A DNA stretch of 64,000 nucleotides, taken from positions 1,798,001 through 1,862,000 of the forward strand of contig NZ_SODF01000001.1 of assembly GCF_004365875.1 (NCBI RefSeq), in the 5' to 3' direction. This document shows, piece after piece, positions 31,465-40,566 of the stretch. Numbering within the stretch: the first letter of the stretch is position 1; the number at the start of each line of letters is the position of its first letter. Made by a program: the position numbers and the translations under genes. The stretch is from Kribbella kalugense. GTDB lineage: Bacteria > Actinomycetota > Actinomycetes > Propionibacteriales > Kribbellaceae. The notes below the pieces were generated by a model. That model made no database searches. It had not been told where the DNA came from and worked only from the letters and a program-made list of their open reading frames with translations.

Positions 31465-32556
31465 TCAGTCAGGGGCGACCCGGTTGCCTTGCTCGTCCCA
31501 GTGCTCCGCGACCTTCTTGCTCGGCTGGACGCGCGGCGGCTCCCCCGGCATCTTCGGGTAGTCGGGCGGGAAGTTCAGCTCGCCGCCGGGGAGCTCCTCC
31601 CACAGCCGCAGCAGCGGATCGAGCGGGTATGCCGTCTCGTCCATGTCAGCCCACGGATCGCCATCGGTCAGGTACTCCGGAACCGTGTGCAGGTTGAACG
31701 CACGCGGATCGTCGACGTCGGCGAGCCGCTCCCACGACATCGGCGTACTCACCGGAGCACCCGGCCGCGGCCGGAGGGACCAGGCGCCCGCGACCGTGCG
31801 ATCCCGGAGGTTCTGGTTGAAGTCCAGGAAGATCGACGCCTCGCCGCGTTCCTCTTTCCACCAGGCCGTGGTGACGCCGTCGTCGCGTCGCTCGAGCTCG
31901 CGGCCGAGGCCGATCGCGGCATGCCGGACCTCGTCGAAGGTCCACTGCGGCAGGATGCGGACGTAGATGTGGATGCCCCGGTTGCCGCTGGTCTTCGGAT
32001 ACCCGCGCAGACCGAGCTCCTCGAGCAGTTCACGGGCGACATCGGCCACCCGGCGGGCATCCGCGAAGGTCGCACCGGGCTGTGGATCGAGGTCGAGGCG
32101 CAGCTCGTCGGGATGGTCGAGATCGCTGCGGCGAACGGCCCACGGGTGGAAGGTCAACGTGCCCATCTGAGCCGCCCACACCGCGGCGGCCGGCTCGGTC
32201 AGGCAGAGCTCGTCGATCGGGCGGTCGTTCGGCGTCAGGATCCGGCAGGTCTCGAGCCAGTCCGGCGCGCCCTTCGGGAGGCGCTTGGAGTAGAAGCCGT
32301 CTCCGGTCTGACGGCCGCTCGCGTCCACCGACAGCGTCATACCCTCGCGCCATCCGCCGGGCCAGCGCTCCAACGCGACCGGACGGTCGCCCGAGGCGCG
32401 CATGAACGCGGGAGCCACACCGATGAAGTACTCGCAGACCTGAAGCTTGGTGACCTCCGGAGCCCAGTCGGTCGCCTCGTAGACGACCCGCTCGGGGCTG
32501 GAGACCCGGACCTCGCGGTCGCCGACGGTGACCACCACGGCTGTGCTCTTCGCCAT
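31465..32556 (-). CDS. LigD-type DNA polymerase/primase domain protein, stand-alone
   Basis: 363 residues. Matches the polymerase domain of LigD used in bacterial non-homologous end joining: an N-terminal SSPERVVYEATD, acidic catalytic pair in LRLDLDPQPG near residue 155, and the nucleotide-binding GNRGIHIYVRI. There is no ligase or phosphoesterase domain and no ku gene in the window, so this is a single-domain PolDom protein, which actinobacteria often carry besides LigD. ATG 32556 has TACGGT 6 nt upstream (leaderless). The much longer reading frame beyond this ATG overlaps the divergent protease gene and is an artefact. Confidence 0.9.
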   Translation of the reverse strand: MAKSTAVVVTVGDREVRVSSPERVVYEATDWAPEVTKLQVCEYFIGVAPAFMRASGDRPVALERWPGGWREGMTLSVDASGRQTGDGFYSKRLPKGAPDWLETCRILTPNDRPIDELCLTEPAAAVWAAQMGTLTFHPWAVRRSDLDHPDELRLDLDPQPGATFADARRVADVARELLEELGLRGYPKTSGNRGIHIYVRILPQWTFDEVRHAAIGLGRELERRDDGVTTAWWKEERGEASIFLDFNQNLRDRTVAGAWSLRPRPGAPVSTPMSWERLADVDDPRAFNLHTVPEYLTDGDPWADMDETAYPLDPLLRLWEELPGGELNFPPDYPKMPGEPPRVQPSKKVAEHWDEQGNRVAPD

Positions 32557-32562
32557 GCGGTG

Positions 32563-32568
32563 ACCGTA
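32563..32568 (-). promoter_or_regulatory. Leaderless -10 element of the LigD-type polymerase gene
   Basis: Minus-strand TACGGT, 6-nt spacer, ATG at 32556. Confidence 0.5.
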
Positions 32569-32724
32569 TCGCCCACCCCGGACAAATCCGCGGAATTTCC
32601 GTTGGCCGCACGGGAAAGGAGACTTTTCCCAACCTCTGGCCACGGTAGGTGACCGAGCGGTAACGTTCCAGCACCTCGTTCCTGGGGCGTGAGGCCCCCG
32701 GGACACCTGACAAGGAGCGCGAGG

Positions 32725-34320
32725 ATGAACAGATCCGCCCTGATCGCCGCTGCTACCGCAGTGGTGACCGCTACCGCCCTCGGATTGACCAGCGCGACCA
32801 CAGCAACTGGCGCGCCGACTGCATCCCCTGTCCCCACTCCTGCCGCGGCCGTTGCCAAGGCCAGAGCTGCGATCACCAGCAACCTGACCGCGCTGCGCGC
32901 CACCACGGCCGACGCGTTCGTGGTCAAGGACGTGATCGTCGACCCCGACGGCTCCAGCCACGTCCGGATGGACCGCACCATCGGCGGACTGCAGGTGCTC
33001 GGCGGCGACGTCGTCGTACACCAGGCCAAGGACGGCGCGTTCAAGGGCGCCAGCCTGACCCTGAGCAGCAGCGCGAACATCGCCCGTACGCCGAAGCTCA
33101 GCGTCGCGACCGCCACCGCGAAGGCACTCACCAAGGGCCTGAAGGCCGAAGGCAAGCCGAGCTTGGTGATCGAGGCCCGCAAGGGCGCGCCACGGCTGGC
33201 CTACCTGGTCACCACGGCCGGCACCCAGGCGGACGGTACGCCGAGCCTCGTCACCACGACCGTCGATGCCTTGACCGGCGCGAAGCTGATCAGCGAGCAG
33301 CACATCGAGACGGCGACCGGTGACGGCAAGAGCCTCTACAGCGGGACCGTGCCGCTCGAGACCACGGCGGTGACCGGCGGCTTCACGCTGACCGACGCGA
33401 CCCGTGGCGGCGGCTTCACCGCGGACGCGAAGAACCAGACCGACTCGATCCTGTGCCAAATCCTCCAGATCGGTTGCCCGACGCCGACGAAGTACACCGA
33501 CGCGGACAACCACTGGGGCACCGGCCTCAACACTGACCGCGCCACCGCCGCCGTCGACGCGCACTACGGCGCCGCGACCACGTTCGACTACTACAAGAAC
33601 GTGCACGGCCGGAACGGCATCTTCGGCGACGGCAAGGGCGTCCCGAGCCGCGTGCACTACGGCACGAACTACGTGAACGCGTTCTGGGACGGCAAGCAGA
33701 TGACGTACGGCGACGGCGACAACGTTGCCGCGGGTCCGCTGGTCTCGATCGATGTGGCCGGTCACGAGATGTCCCACGGCGTCACCGAGCACACTGCCGC
33801 GCTGACCTACTCCGGCGAGTCCGGCGGCCTGAACGAGGCGACCAGCGACATCTTCGGCACGCTGGTCGAGTTCTACTCCAACAATGCCTCCGACCCGGGC
33901 GACTACTACATCGGCGAGGAGATCATGAAGGACCGCCCGGCGCTGCGGTTCATGGACAAGCCGAGTCGGGACGGCCAGTCCCCCGACTGCTACACCTCCG
34001 ACGTCGGCAACCTCGACGTGCACTACTCGTCGGCAATCGCGAACCACTTCGCCTACCTGCTTGCCGAGGGCACCGGCGCCAAGACGATCGGCGGCCTGCC
34101 GCACAACTCACCGACCTGCAACGGTTCGTCGGTCACCGGCATCGGCCACGACAAGCTCGGCAAGATCTGGTACCGCGCGCTGACGACGTACATGACCAGC
34201 GGTACGACGTACGCGCAGGCACGGACCGCGACGCTGAACGCGGCCACCGACCTGTACGGCGCCAGCAGCATCGAGCGGGCAACCGTTGCCGCCGCTTGGT
34301 CCGCTGTCGCGGTGAACTGA
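32725..34320 (+). CDS. Secreted M4-family (thermolysin-like) metalloprotease
   Basis: 531 residues. Signal peptide (about residues 1-29), then a long FTP/PepSY-like propeptide (to about 210) and the M4 catalytic domain. The zinc motif HEMSH gives His347, Glu348 and His351, followed by GGLNEATSDIFG, which supplies the third ligand. Residues GNxxDVHYSSAI and the C-terminal ATxxLYGASS are typical of M4. It acts outside the cell on protein substrates after autocatalytic removal of the propeptide. AAGGAG lies 7 nt before the ATG, and the 5' leader has a short GC hairpin (about 32685-32702). A hairpin follows the gene. Confidence 0.94.
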   Translation: MNRSALIAAATAVVTATALGLTSATTATGAPTASPVPTPAAAVAKARAAITSNLTALRATTADAFVVKDVIVDPDGSSHVRMDRTIGGLQVLGGDVVVHQAKDGAFKGASLTLSSSANIARTPKLSVATATAKALTKGLKAEGKPSLVIEARKGAPRLAYLVTTAGTQADGTPSLVTTTVDALTGAKLISEQHIETATGDGKSLYSGTVPLETTAVTGGFTLTDATRGGGFTADAKNQTDSILCQILQIGCPTPTKYTDADNHWGTGLNTDRATAAVDAHYGAATTFDYYKNVHGRNGIFGDGKGVPSRVHYGTNYVNAFWDGKQMTYGDGDNVAAGPLVSIDVAGHEMSHGVTEHTAALTYSGESGGLNEATSDIFGTLVEFYSNNASDPGDYYIGEEIMKDRPALRFMDKPSRDGQSPDCYTSDVGNLDVHYSSAIANHFAYLLAEGTGAKTIGGLPHNSPTCNGSSVTGIGHDKLGKIWYRALTTYMTSGTTYAQARTATLNAATDLYGASSIERATVAAAWSAVAVN

Positions 34321-34334
34321 CCAACTGAGGGTTT

Positions 34335-34371
34335 CGCCGGTCCTGTCCCACTGGGGCGGGCAGGACCGGCG
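34335..34371 (+). terminator. Terminator after the M4 protease gene
   Basis: Stem of 11 bp (34335-34345 with 34361-34371), extended inward by a few more pairs, loop of about 10 nt. It begins 14 nt after the stop codon. Confidence 0.75.
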
Positions 34372-34424
34372 GATATCAAACGCTTTGTCCCCCTTATTCC
34401 ATTGCCACCGGGTTTGTGCGGACC

Positions 34425-34430
34425 TACCGT
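34425..34430 (+). promoter_or_regulatory. Leaderless -10 element TACCGT
   Basis: TACCGT, 7-nt spacer, ATG at 34438 of the receiver/reductase fusion. Confidence 0.5.
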
Positions 34431-34437
34431 CGCAATC

Positions 34438-36168
34438 ATGGGTGGGGAACCCGGGGGAACTTCAGACCAGCGACGGCCGCAACTGCATGCGGCCAGGCCG
34501 TTGCTGCTCGTCGTCGACGCTGACCCGGAGCGTCTGGAACGGTGCGAAAGCGAACTGGAGCGGGCCTTCGGCGTCGACTTCAGAGTCCGCGGCGAGCTGA
34601 CCGCAGCCGCCGCGATCACTTGCCTACAGCAAGCGCACGAGTGGGGACAGCGGGTTGCCGTCGTCCTCGTCGACGACGCGCTCGACGCCCAGGAGCGGGC
34701 GCAGATCCTCGCGACATCGCGGTCCGCGCACCCGGACGCGCGCCGGGCGTTGCTGATCGAGTGGGGCGCGTGGGCCGACCGTGCGACCGCGTCCGCGATC
34801 CTGACGGCGATGTCGGTAGGCGACATCAACTACTACGTGCTCAAGCCGTGGACCACGCGCGACGAGCTGTTCCATCGCACGGTCGCCGAGTTCATCCAGG
34901 AATGGTCGCGGTACGAGGTCGCGAACCTGCGGGAAGTAGTGGTGATCGCCGCCGAGCATTCGGTCCGCGGTCAGGCCGTCCGCAGTCTGCTGGCCCGCAA
35001 CGGGATCCCGAGTGCGTTCCGCGAGAGCGGTACGGCGCTGGCGAACGACGCACTCAAGTTCATCGACGAGCCGGATCCGGGTGCCGGGGTGCTGGTGTGG
35101 ATGCCGGCGATCGGTGGCGTCGTACTGCACGACCCGACCGATGCGGAGATCGCGGAGGCGTGGGGGGTGCCAACGGCCCTGGCGTCGGAGGATCGCTCGT
35201 TCGACGTCCTGGTGATCGGGGCTGGTCCGGCCGGGCTGGCGACGGCGGTGTACGCGTCGTCCGAGGGTTTGCGGACGCTTGTGGTGGAGCGAGAGTCGAT
35301 CGGCGGTCAGGCGGGGACGAGCTCACTGATCCGGAACTACTTGGGGTTCTCGCGGGGTATTCGCGGGTCCGAGCTGGCGCAGCGCGGGTACCAGCAGGCG
35401 TGGGTGTTCGGGGCGCATTTCGTGCTGATGCGGTCGGTCGAGCGACTGGAGATGGGTGAGGGTCATTTCCATGCAGTGATCGGCGATGTGGGCGAAGTGA
35501 CGGCACGGGCCGTCGTACTGGCGACGGGTGTGTCGTACCGGCGACTCGAGGTGCCGTCGCTGGAGAAGCTGCTCGGGAACGGCGTGTACTACGGCGCGAG
35601 TGTGTCCGAGGCTCACGGGCTGATGGGTCGGGACGCGGCCGTGGTCGGCGGCGGGAACTCGGCCGGACAGGCTGTCCTGCATCTGGCCCGCTACTGCCGG
35701 CACGTGCTGCTGGTGATCCGGGGCGAGGACCTTTCGGCGAGCATGTCGCAGTACCTCATCGACGCGATCGATGCGGCGGACAACGTGACCGTACGGGCGT
35801 CCAGCGAGGTCGCCGACGGTGGCGGCGACGGGCGGCTGCAGCAGGTGACGCTGCGGGATCGGCGTACCGGCGAGGAGGAGACGATCCCGCTCGACGGGCT
35901 GTTCGTGATGATCGGCGCGGTGCCGGGGACCAACTGGCTGCCGGACGAAGTGGCGCGCGACAAGCTCGGGTTCGTGCTCAGCGGCTCGGACGCCGGTGCG
36001 CATGAGCTCTGGCAGCAGAGCCGGCCTCCGCGGCCTTACGAGACCACCGTGCCCGGGCTGTTCGCCGTCGGCGACGTGCGATCCGAGTCGGTGAAGCGGG
36101 TGGCCTCGGCGGTCGGTGAGGGCTCGGTGGTCGTCTCGCAGATTCACACCCACCTCACGGTCCCGTGA
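34438..36168 (+). CDS. Receiver domain fused to thioredoxin-reductase-like flavoprotein
   Basis: 576 residues from ATG 34438. Order of parts: a receiver domain (LLLVVDADPE, then VVLVDDAL and the conserved lysine in YYVLKPW, residues about 20-140), a thioredoxin/glutaredoxin-like segment (VVVIAAEHSVRGQAVRSLL to LHDPTDAEIAEAWG, about 160-245), and a TrxR-like FAD/NADPH oxidoreductase (IGAGPAGLA near 260, GGGNSAGQA near 405, VGDV near 545). The CxxC of true thioredoxin reductase is replaced by GASVSEA, so it cannot reduce thioredoxin the usual way. The GTGA overlap couples it to the cyclase downstream. Confidence 0.88.
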   Translation: MGGEPGGTSDQRRPQLHAARPLLLVVDADPERLERCESELERAFGVDFRVRGELTAAAAITCLQQAHEWGQRVAVVLVDDALDAQERAQILATSRSAHPDARRALLIEWGAWADRATASAILTAMSVGDINYYVLKPWTTRDELFHRTVAEFIQEWSRYEVANLREVVVIAAEHSVRGQAVRSLLARNGIPSAFRESGTALANDALKFIDEPDPGAGVLVWMPAIGGVVLHDPTDAEIAEAWGVPTALASEDRSFDVLVIGAGPAGLATAVYASSEGLRTLVVERESIGGQAGTSSLIRNYLGFSRGIRGSELAQRGYQQAWVFGAHFVLMRSVERLEMGEGHFHAVIGDVGEVTARAVVLATGVSYRRLEVPSLEKLLGNGVYYGASVSEAHGLMGRDAAVVGGGNSAGQAVLHLARYCRHVLLVIRGEDLSASMSQYLIDAIDAADNVTVRASSEVADGGGDGRLQQVTLRDRRTGEEETIPLDGLFVMIGAVPGTNWLPDEVARDKLGFVLSGSDAGAHELWQQSRPPRPYETTVPGLFAVGDVRSESVKRVASAVGEGSVVVSQIHTHLTVP

Positions 36169-37535
36169 ACCAGCCAACTCACAGGCCGTTCGCCTACACG
36201 CCAGCGATGGTCGCCCTGACCGCGCTGGTGTTGTTGGTGCCGCTCGCCGGGCTAGTGGTGCTGCTGCAGACCCCGCGGTACGACGTGCATTGGGAACACC
36301 ATCCGACCCATTTCTGGCTGGTGCTGCTCACGGCAGCCCTCAGCGCCGGACTCGCCTACACGACCGGAGCGGCGGCGCTGCGGCGCGGTGACGCCCGCGT
36401 GCTGTTCGTCTCGCTGGCGTTCCTGTCCGCGGCCGGCTTCCTCGGGCTCCATGCGCTGGCGACACCGAAGGTCTTGCTGGACACGCCGAACGCCGGTTTC
36501 ACCCTCGCCACGCCGATCGGTGTGGCTCTCGCGTCGGTGTTCGCGTTCCTGTCGAGTCTGACCGTCTCCGGCATCAGGTGGGGTCGCTGGCTGCGCGCCG
36601 GCCTGCTGGTGCTGATGGCCTTGTGGGCAGTCGCTTCGGTACTGCGGTTGCCACCGCTGCACGACACGTCCGTCCCGGAAGTTGCCGACGGCATCCTGAA
36701 AGCGTTGGCCGTACCAACGATCCTGCTGTACGGCGTGGCTGCCGCCCGCTACCTGCGGATCTGGTGGGCGCGGCCGTCGTTGATGTTGCTGTCGATGATC
36801 TCCGCGTTCGTGCTGCTCGGCGAGGCGATGGTCGCGCTGGTGTTCGCGAAGAACTGGGCGCTGTCGTGGTGGGAGTGGCACGTGCTCTTGCTGGCCGCGT
36901 TCGGGCTGGTCGTGGCCGGGGTGCGGATCCAGTGGTACGAGGAACGGTTCGCCGACCTCTACCAGCAGGACACCGTGTCGGGGCAGCGCGAATTGAGCGT
37001 GCTGTTCGCGGATCTCGCCGGCTTCACGACGTTCTCCGAACAGCACGATCCGGCCGAGGTCACGGCGATGCTGAACACGTACTTCAAGGTCGTCGTACCG
37101 TCGGTGGTCGGGCGGCACGGCGGCGACGTGGACCGGATCATCGGGGACGCGCTGATGGTCACGTTCAACAAGCGCGGTGACCAGCCGGATCACGCGGAGC
37201 GGGCGGCTGCGGCCGGGCTGGCGCTGCAGGAGGCGGCGGCCGAGGTCCTGGCCACCCATCCGCACTGGCCGCGGTTCCGGGTCGGGATCAACAGCGGGAT
37301 CGCGTCGGTGAGCCTGCTCGGCACCGAAGGCGGCCGGACCCACACAGTCATCGGTGACACGGTGAACGTCGCCTCCCGGATCGAGGGGAAGGCCCCGGGC
37401 GGCGGCGTGGCGATCGGCCCGGCGACGAAGGCGCTGCTGCCCGCGGCGCTGACCGAATCGCTCGGGATGCTCACGCTGAAGGGCAAGGCCGAGCCGCTGG
37501 AGGTCTACCGGCTGATCGCGCTGCGTGGCGAATGA
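36165..37535 (+). CDS. Membrane-bound class III adenylate/guanylate cyclase
   Basis: 456 residues. Six to seven hydrophobic segments fill residues 12-255; a short linker then leads to the class III cyclase catalytic domain (about 272-450). Metal-binding aspartates are in VLFADLAGFTTFSE and DRIIGDALMVTFN, and the adenine/transition-state region is TVIGDTVNVASRIEG. It should make cAMP (or cGMP) in response to a membrane or redox cue. The GTG start overlaps the stop of the receiver/reductase gene by 4 nt, so the two are probably one signalling unit. Confidence 0.92.
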   Translation: MNQPTHRPFAYTPAMVALTALVLLVPLAGLVVLLQTPRYDVHWEHHPTHFWLVLLTAALSAGLAYTTGAAALRRGDARVLFVSLAFLSAAGFLGLHALATPKVLLDTPNAGFTLATPIGVALASVFAFLSSLTVSGIRWGRWLRAGLLVLMALWAVASVLRLPPLHDTSVPEVADGILKALAVPTILLYGVAAARYLRIWWARPSLMLLSMISAFVLLGEAMVALVFAKNWALSWWEWHVLLLAAFGLVVAGVRIQWYEERFADLYQQDTVSGQRELSVLFADLAGFTTFSEQHDPAEVTAMLNTYFKVVVPSVVGRHGGDVDRIIGDALMVTFNKRGDQPDHAERAAAAGLALQEAAAEVLATHPHWPRFRVGINSGIASVSLLGTEGGRTHTVIGDTVNVASRIEGKAPGGGVAIGPATKALLPAALTESLGMLTLKGKAEPLEVYRLIALRGE

Positions 37536-37581
37536 TCACCCGTGCCTTTCGTGCGCACCCCGGGTGTTCATGTGTTGGCCC

Positions 37582-37610
37582 TTGGAACGCTGACGTCCCG
37601 GTGTGAGAAT
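37582..37610 (+). promoter_or_regulatory. Promoter of the secreted nuclease gene
   Basis: TTGGAA (37582-37587), 17-nt spacer, GAGAAT (37605-37610), then 7 nt to ATG 37618. Both boxes are at ideal spacing and the mRNA would be leaderless. Confidence 0.65.
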
Positions 37611-37617
37611 CCGGGCC

Positions 37618-40005
37618 ATGTCTGCCCTGATCCGATCACGACGCCGCCTGGGCGCCCTCGTGGTCACCTCGAGTCTCGCCTTGACCGGTGCCGTCGCGTT
37701 CGTCGCCAGACCGGCTGACGCCGCTTCCACCGACGTGGTCGTCACGGAGGTGTATGGCGGTGGCGGCAACTCCGGTGCGCCGTACACGAACGATTTCGTC
37801 GAGTTGACGAACAACAGCTCGGCCGCGGTCGACGTCAGCGGCTGGTCGGTCCAGTACGCCTCGGCCGCCGGCGCGACCTGGCAGGTCACCAAGCTCACCG
37901 GCAGCATCGCGCCGGGCGCCGCCTACCTGGTCCAGGAGGGCGCGGGCGCCGGCAACGGTCAGCCGATGCCGACCGCGAACGTCGAGGGCACCATCGCGAT
38001 GTCCGCGACGGCCGGCAAGATCGCCGTCGTCACCAACCAGACCGCGCTCGCCTGCGGGGCGACCTGCCACGCGGACGCCGGCGTGAAGGACTACGTCGGC
38101 TACGGCACCGCGACCGACTCCGAGACCACGCCCGCGCCGGGCCTGTCGAACTCCACCTCGGACTCCCGGACCGACCCGAAGCAGGACACCGACAACAACA
38201 GCGCCGACTTCGTCGCGGGCAACCCGTCGCCGGGCACGCTGACCGGTGGTCCGGCCGAGCCCCCGGTGGACGCGAAGATCCACGACATCCAGGGCGCCGC
38301 GCACCGCTCGCCGCTCGAAGGCAAGCTGGTCCAGAACGTCACCGGTGTGGTGACCGCGAAGAGCACCAACGGGTTCTGGTTCCAGGACACCCAGCCGGAC
38401 GACAACCCGTCCACCAGCGAGGGCGTGTTCGTCTTCACCAGCTCCGCGCCGACCGTCTCCGTCGGTGACGCCGTCACGGTCGCGGGCATGGTCGCCGAGT
38501 TCCGCCCCGGCGGCTCCGGCGGTACGACGAACCTGACCACGACCGAGATCACCAACCCGAAGATCACCGTCACCGGGACCGCCGCCGTACCCGCGCCGAC
38601 CATCGTCGGCCCGGGCGGTCGGGTGCCGCCGTCGACCGTGATCGACAACGACTCCAGCGGTGACGTGGAGACCACGAGTACCGCGTTCGACCCGGCCCAG
38701 GACGGCCTCGACTTCTGGGAGTCGCTGGAGGGCATGTGGCTGGGCATCAACCAGCCGCAGGTCACCGGCCCGACCAGCTCGTTCCGCGAGCTGTCCGTCG
38801 TACCCGCCGGGGCTGGGGTACGCACCGTGCGCGGCGGGATCCTGCTGCAGAAGAACGACAGCAACCCGGAGCGAGTGCTGCTGGACGACGTACTGGCGCC
38901 GATCCCGGATGCGAAGACCGGGGACAAGCTGGCCGGTCTGGTGACGGGTGTTCTGGACTACTCGTTCGGCAACTTCAAGTTCCAGCCGACCGTGACGCCG
39001 ACCGTGATCGACGGTGGCGTGAAGCGGGAGACGACCAAGGCGTCCTCGCCGCTGCAGGTGTCGGTGGCGACGTTCAACGTGGAGAACCTGGACCCGTCCG
39101 ACGGCCCGGCCAAGTTCGACGGACTCGCGCAGGCCGTCGTGAAGAACCTCGCCTCGCCGGACATCCTCGGGCTTGAGGAGGTCCAGGACAACGACGGCGC
39201 CACGAACTCCGGTACGACGGCCGCGAACGTCACCCTGGACACGCTCGTCGCCGCGATCCAGAAGGCCGGCGGACCGAAGTACACCTACCGCGAGATCGAC
39301 CCGGTGAACAACGCCGAGGGTGGCGAGCCGGGCGGCAACATCCGGGTCGCGTTCCTGTACCGGACGGACAAGCCGGTCAAGTTCGTCGACCGCCCGGGTG
39401 GCGGCTCGACGGTCGCGACCACGATCACCACCGACCGGTTCGGCAAGCCGCACCTGAGCTCGTCGCCGGGCCGCGTCGACCCGGCGAACCCGGCCTGGGA
39501 GGCGACCCGAGTCCCGCTGGCCGGCGAGTTCACCTGGCTCGGGCAGTCGCTGTTCGTGGTGGTCAACCACTTCAGCTCCAAAGGCGGCGACGACCCGCTC
39601 TGGGGCCGGTTCCAGCCGCCGGTGCAGGTGACCGCCGAGAAGCGGCACCAGCAGGCGCTGGCGGTTCGCGGGTTCGCGGACCAGATCTTCGCCAAGGACA
39701 AGGGGGCGAACGTGGTCGTGCTCGGTGACCTGAACGACTTCGACTGGTCACAGACCGCGGACCTCCTGGTCGGCTCGGGCAAGACCGCGCTGGTCGACCT
39801 GCCCCGGACACTGCCGCTGAAGGAGCGGTACAGCTACGTGTTCGAGGGCAACAGCCAGATCCTGGACCAGATCCTGATCTCGCAGAACCTGCGCCCGACC
39901 GCGTCGTACGACGTGGTGCACATGAACTCGGAGTTCCCGGACCAGATCTCCGACCACGACCCGCAGGTGGTGAAGCTGATCCCGTTGCCCTCCTGGGTGC
40001 GGTGA
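37618..40005 (+). CDS. Secreted ExeM/NucH-like extracellular nuclease
   Basis: 795 residues. A signal peptide ends at about PADA (residues 1-36). A lamin-tail domain follows (VVVTEVYGGGGNSGAPYTNDFVEL to about 165), then an OB-fold-like middle part (GVVTAKSTNGFWFQD), and a C-terminal endonuclease/exonuclease/phosphatase domain (VATFNVENLDPSDGP near 480, GLEEVQDNDG, VVLGDLNDFDWS and the terminal SDHDPQV). This is the architecture of ExeM-type extracellular DNases used for phosphate or nucleotide scavenging and biofilm DNA turnover. The upstream GTG 37603 is possible but ATG 37618 fits the promoter and signal peptide better. Confidence 0.92.
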   Translation: MSALIRSRRRLGALVVTSSLALTGAVAFVARPADAASTDVVVTEVYGGGGNSGAPYTNDFVELTNNSSAAVDVSGWSVQYASAAGATWQVTKLTGSIAPGAAYLVQEGAGAGNGQPMPTANVEGTIAMSATAGKIAVVTNQTALACGATCHADAGVKDYVGYGTATDSETTPAPGLSNSTSDSRTDPKQDTDNNSADFVAGNPSPGTLTGGPAEPPVDAKIHDIQGAAHRSPLEGKLVQNVTGVVTAKSTNGFWFQDTQPDDNPSTSEGVFVFTSSAPTVSVGDAVTVAGMVAEFRPGGSGGTTNLTTTEITNPKITVTGTAAVPAPTIVGPGGRVPPSTVIDNDSSGDVETTSTAFDPAQDGLDFWESLEGMWLGINQPQVTGPTSSFRELSVVPAGAGVRTVRGGILLQKNDSNPERVLLDDVLAPIPDAKTGDKLAGLVTGVLDYSFGNFKFQPTVTPTVIDGGVKRETTKASSPLQVSVATFNVENLDPSDGPAKFDGLAQAVVKNLASPDILGLEEVQDNDGATNSGTTAANVTLDTLVAAIQKAGGPKYTYREIDPVNNAEGGEPGGNIRVAFLYRTDKPVKFVDRPGGGSTVATTITTDRFGKPHLSSSPGRVDPANPAWEATRVPLAGEFTWLGQSLFVVVNHFSSKGGDDPLWGRFQPPVQVTAEKRHQQALAVRGFADQIFAKDKGANVVVLGDLNDFDWSQTADLLVGSGKTALVDLPRTLPLKERYSYVFEGNSQILDQILISQNLRPTASYDVVHMNSEFPDQISDHDPQVVKLIPLPSWVR

Positions 40006-40080
40006 CATCGCAGGATTGCGGGAGTCTTACGTGCGGCGGCCGGGCGGGGTTTTCCTTGCCCGGTCGCCGATACTTAAGAC

Positions 40081-40497
40081 GTGACAGATGACATCAAGCA
40101 GTACGCCGTACAGAAGTCCGACGCGGAGTGGAAGGCGCAGCTCTCCCCCGCCGAGTTCAAGGTGCTGCGCAAGGCCGGCACCGAGCGGCCGTTCGTCGGT
40201 GAGTACACCGACACCAAGACGGTCGGCGTGTACAAGTGCCGGGCCTGCGACGCGGAGCTGTTCCGCAGCGAGACCAAGTTCGACTCGCACTGCGGCTGGC
40301 CGTCGTTCTTCGCCCCGCTCGCCGAGGACCGGGTCGAGTACATCGAGGACTACGACCTCGGGATGAAGCGGACCGAGGTCCGTTGCGCCAACTGCGGCTC
40401 CCACCTGGGTCACGTCTTCGAGGGCGAGGGCTACGGCACGCCCACCGACCTGCGCTACTGCATCAACAGCATCAGCATGACGCTCACCCCGGCCTGA
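40081..40497 (+). CDS. msrB: Peptide-methionine (R)-S-oxide reductase MsrB
   Basis: 138 residues. The two zinc CxxC pairs are in YKCRACDAELF and RCANCGSHLGH, and the catalytic cysteine is in RYCINSISM. MsrB reduces methionine-R-sulphoxide in proteins. The substrate loop HCGWPSFF is intact, but the usual resolving cysteine in the SxTKFDS(G/H) region is not obvious (KFDSHCGWPSF supplies one). GTG 40081 is 6 nt from GATACT, consistent with a leaderless start. A weak GC hairpin lies in the 75-nt upstream gap (about 40041-40062) after the nuclease gene. Confidence 0.95.
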   Translation: MTDDIKQYAVQKSDAEWKAQLSPAEFKVLRKAGTERPFVGEYTDTKTVGVYKCRACDAELFRSETKFDSHCGWPSFFAPLAEDRVEYIEDYDLGMKRTEVRCANCGSHLGHVFEGEGYGTPTDLRYCINSISMTLTPA

Positions 40498-40527
40498 GCC
40501 TGCGGCACCGGTCGCCCGGTCTGGTTC

Positions 40528-40533
40528 TAGACT
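40528..40533 (+). promoter_or_regulatory. -10 element TAGACT before the AAA+ gene
   Basis: TAGACT matches the actinobacterial -10 consensus; transcription would start near 40540, leaving a leader of about 27 nt that carries GGGGAAGGA before the GTG at 40567. Confidence 0.6.
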
Positions 40534-40566
40534 GGGCCGGCTGGTGGCTCCTGGGGAAGGAAATTG

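Noticed and set aside
32590-32724. Possible riboswitch in the leader of the M4 protease
   Set aside because: The leader has short GC stems but none of the conserved sequence of the ydaO/c-di-AMP or other classes that I could recognise.
32557-34104. Extension of the LigD-type polymerase frame far upstream on the minus strand
   Set aside because: It lies wholly antisense to the M4 protease gene, has no homology or start signal, and the polymerase has a good leaderless start at 32556.
36252-37343. Minus-strand frame opposite the cyclase gene
   Set aside because: The cyclase has intact metal-binding and transmembrane motifs on the plus strand; the antisense translation is Arg/Gln/His-rich noise.
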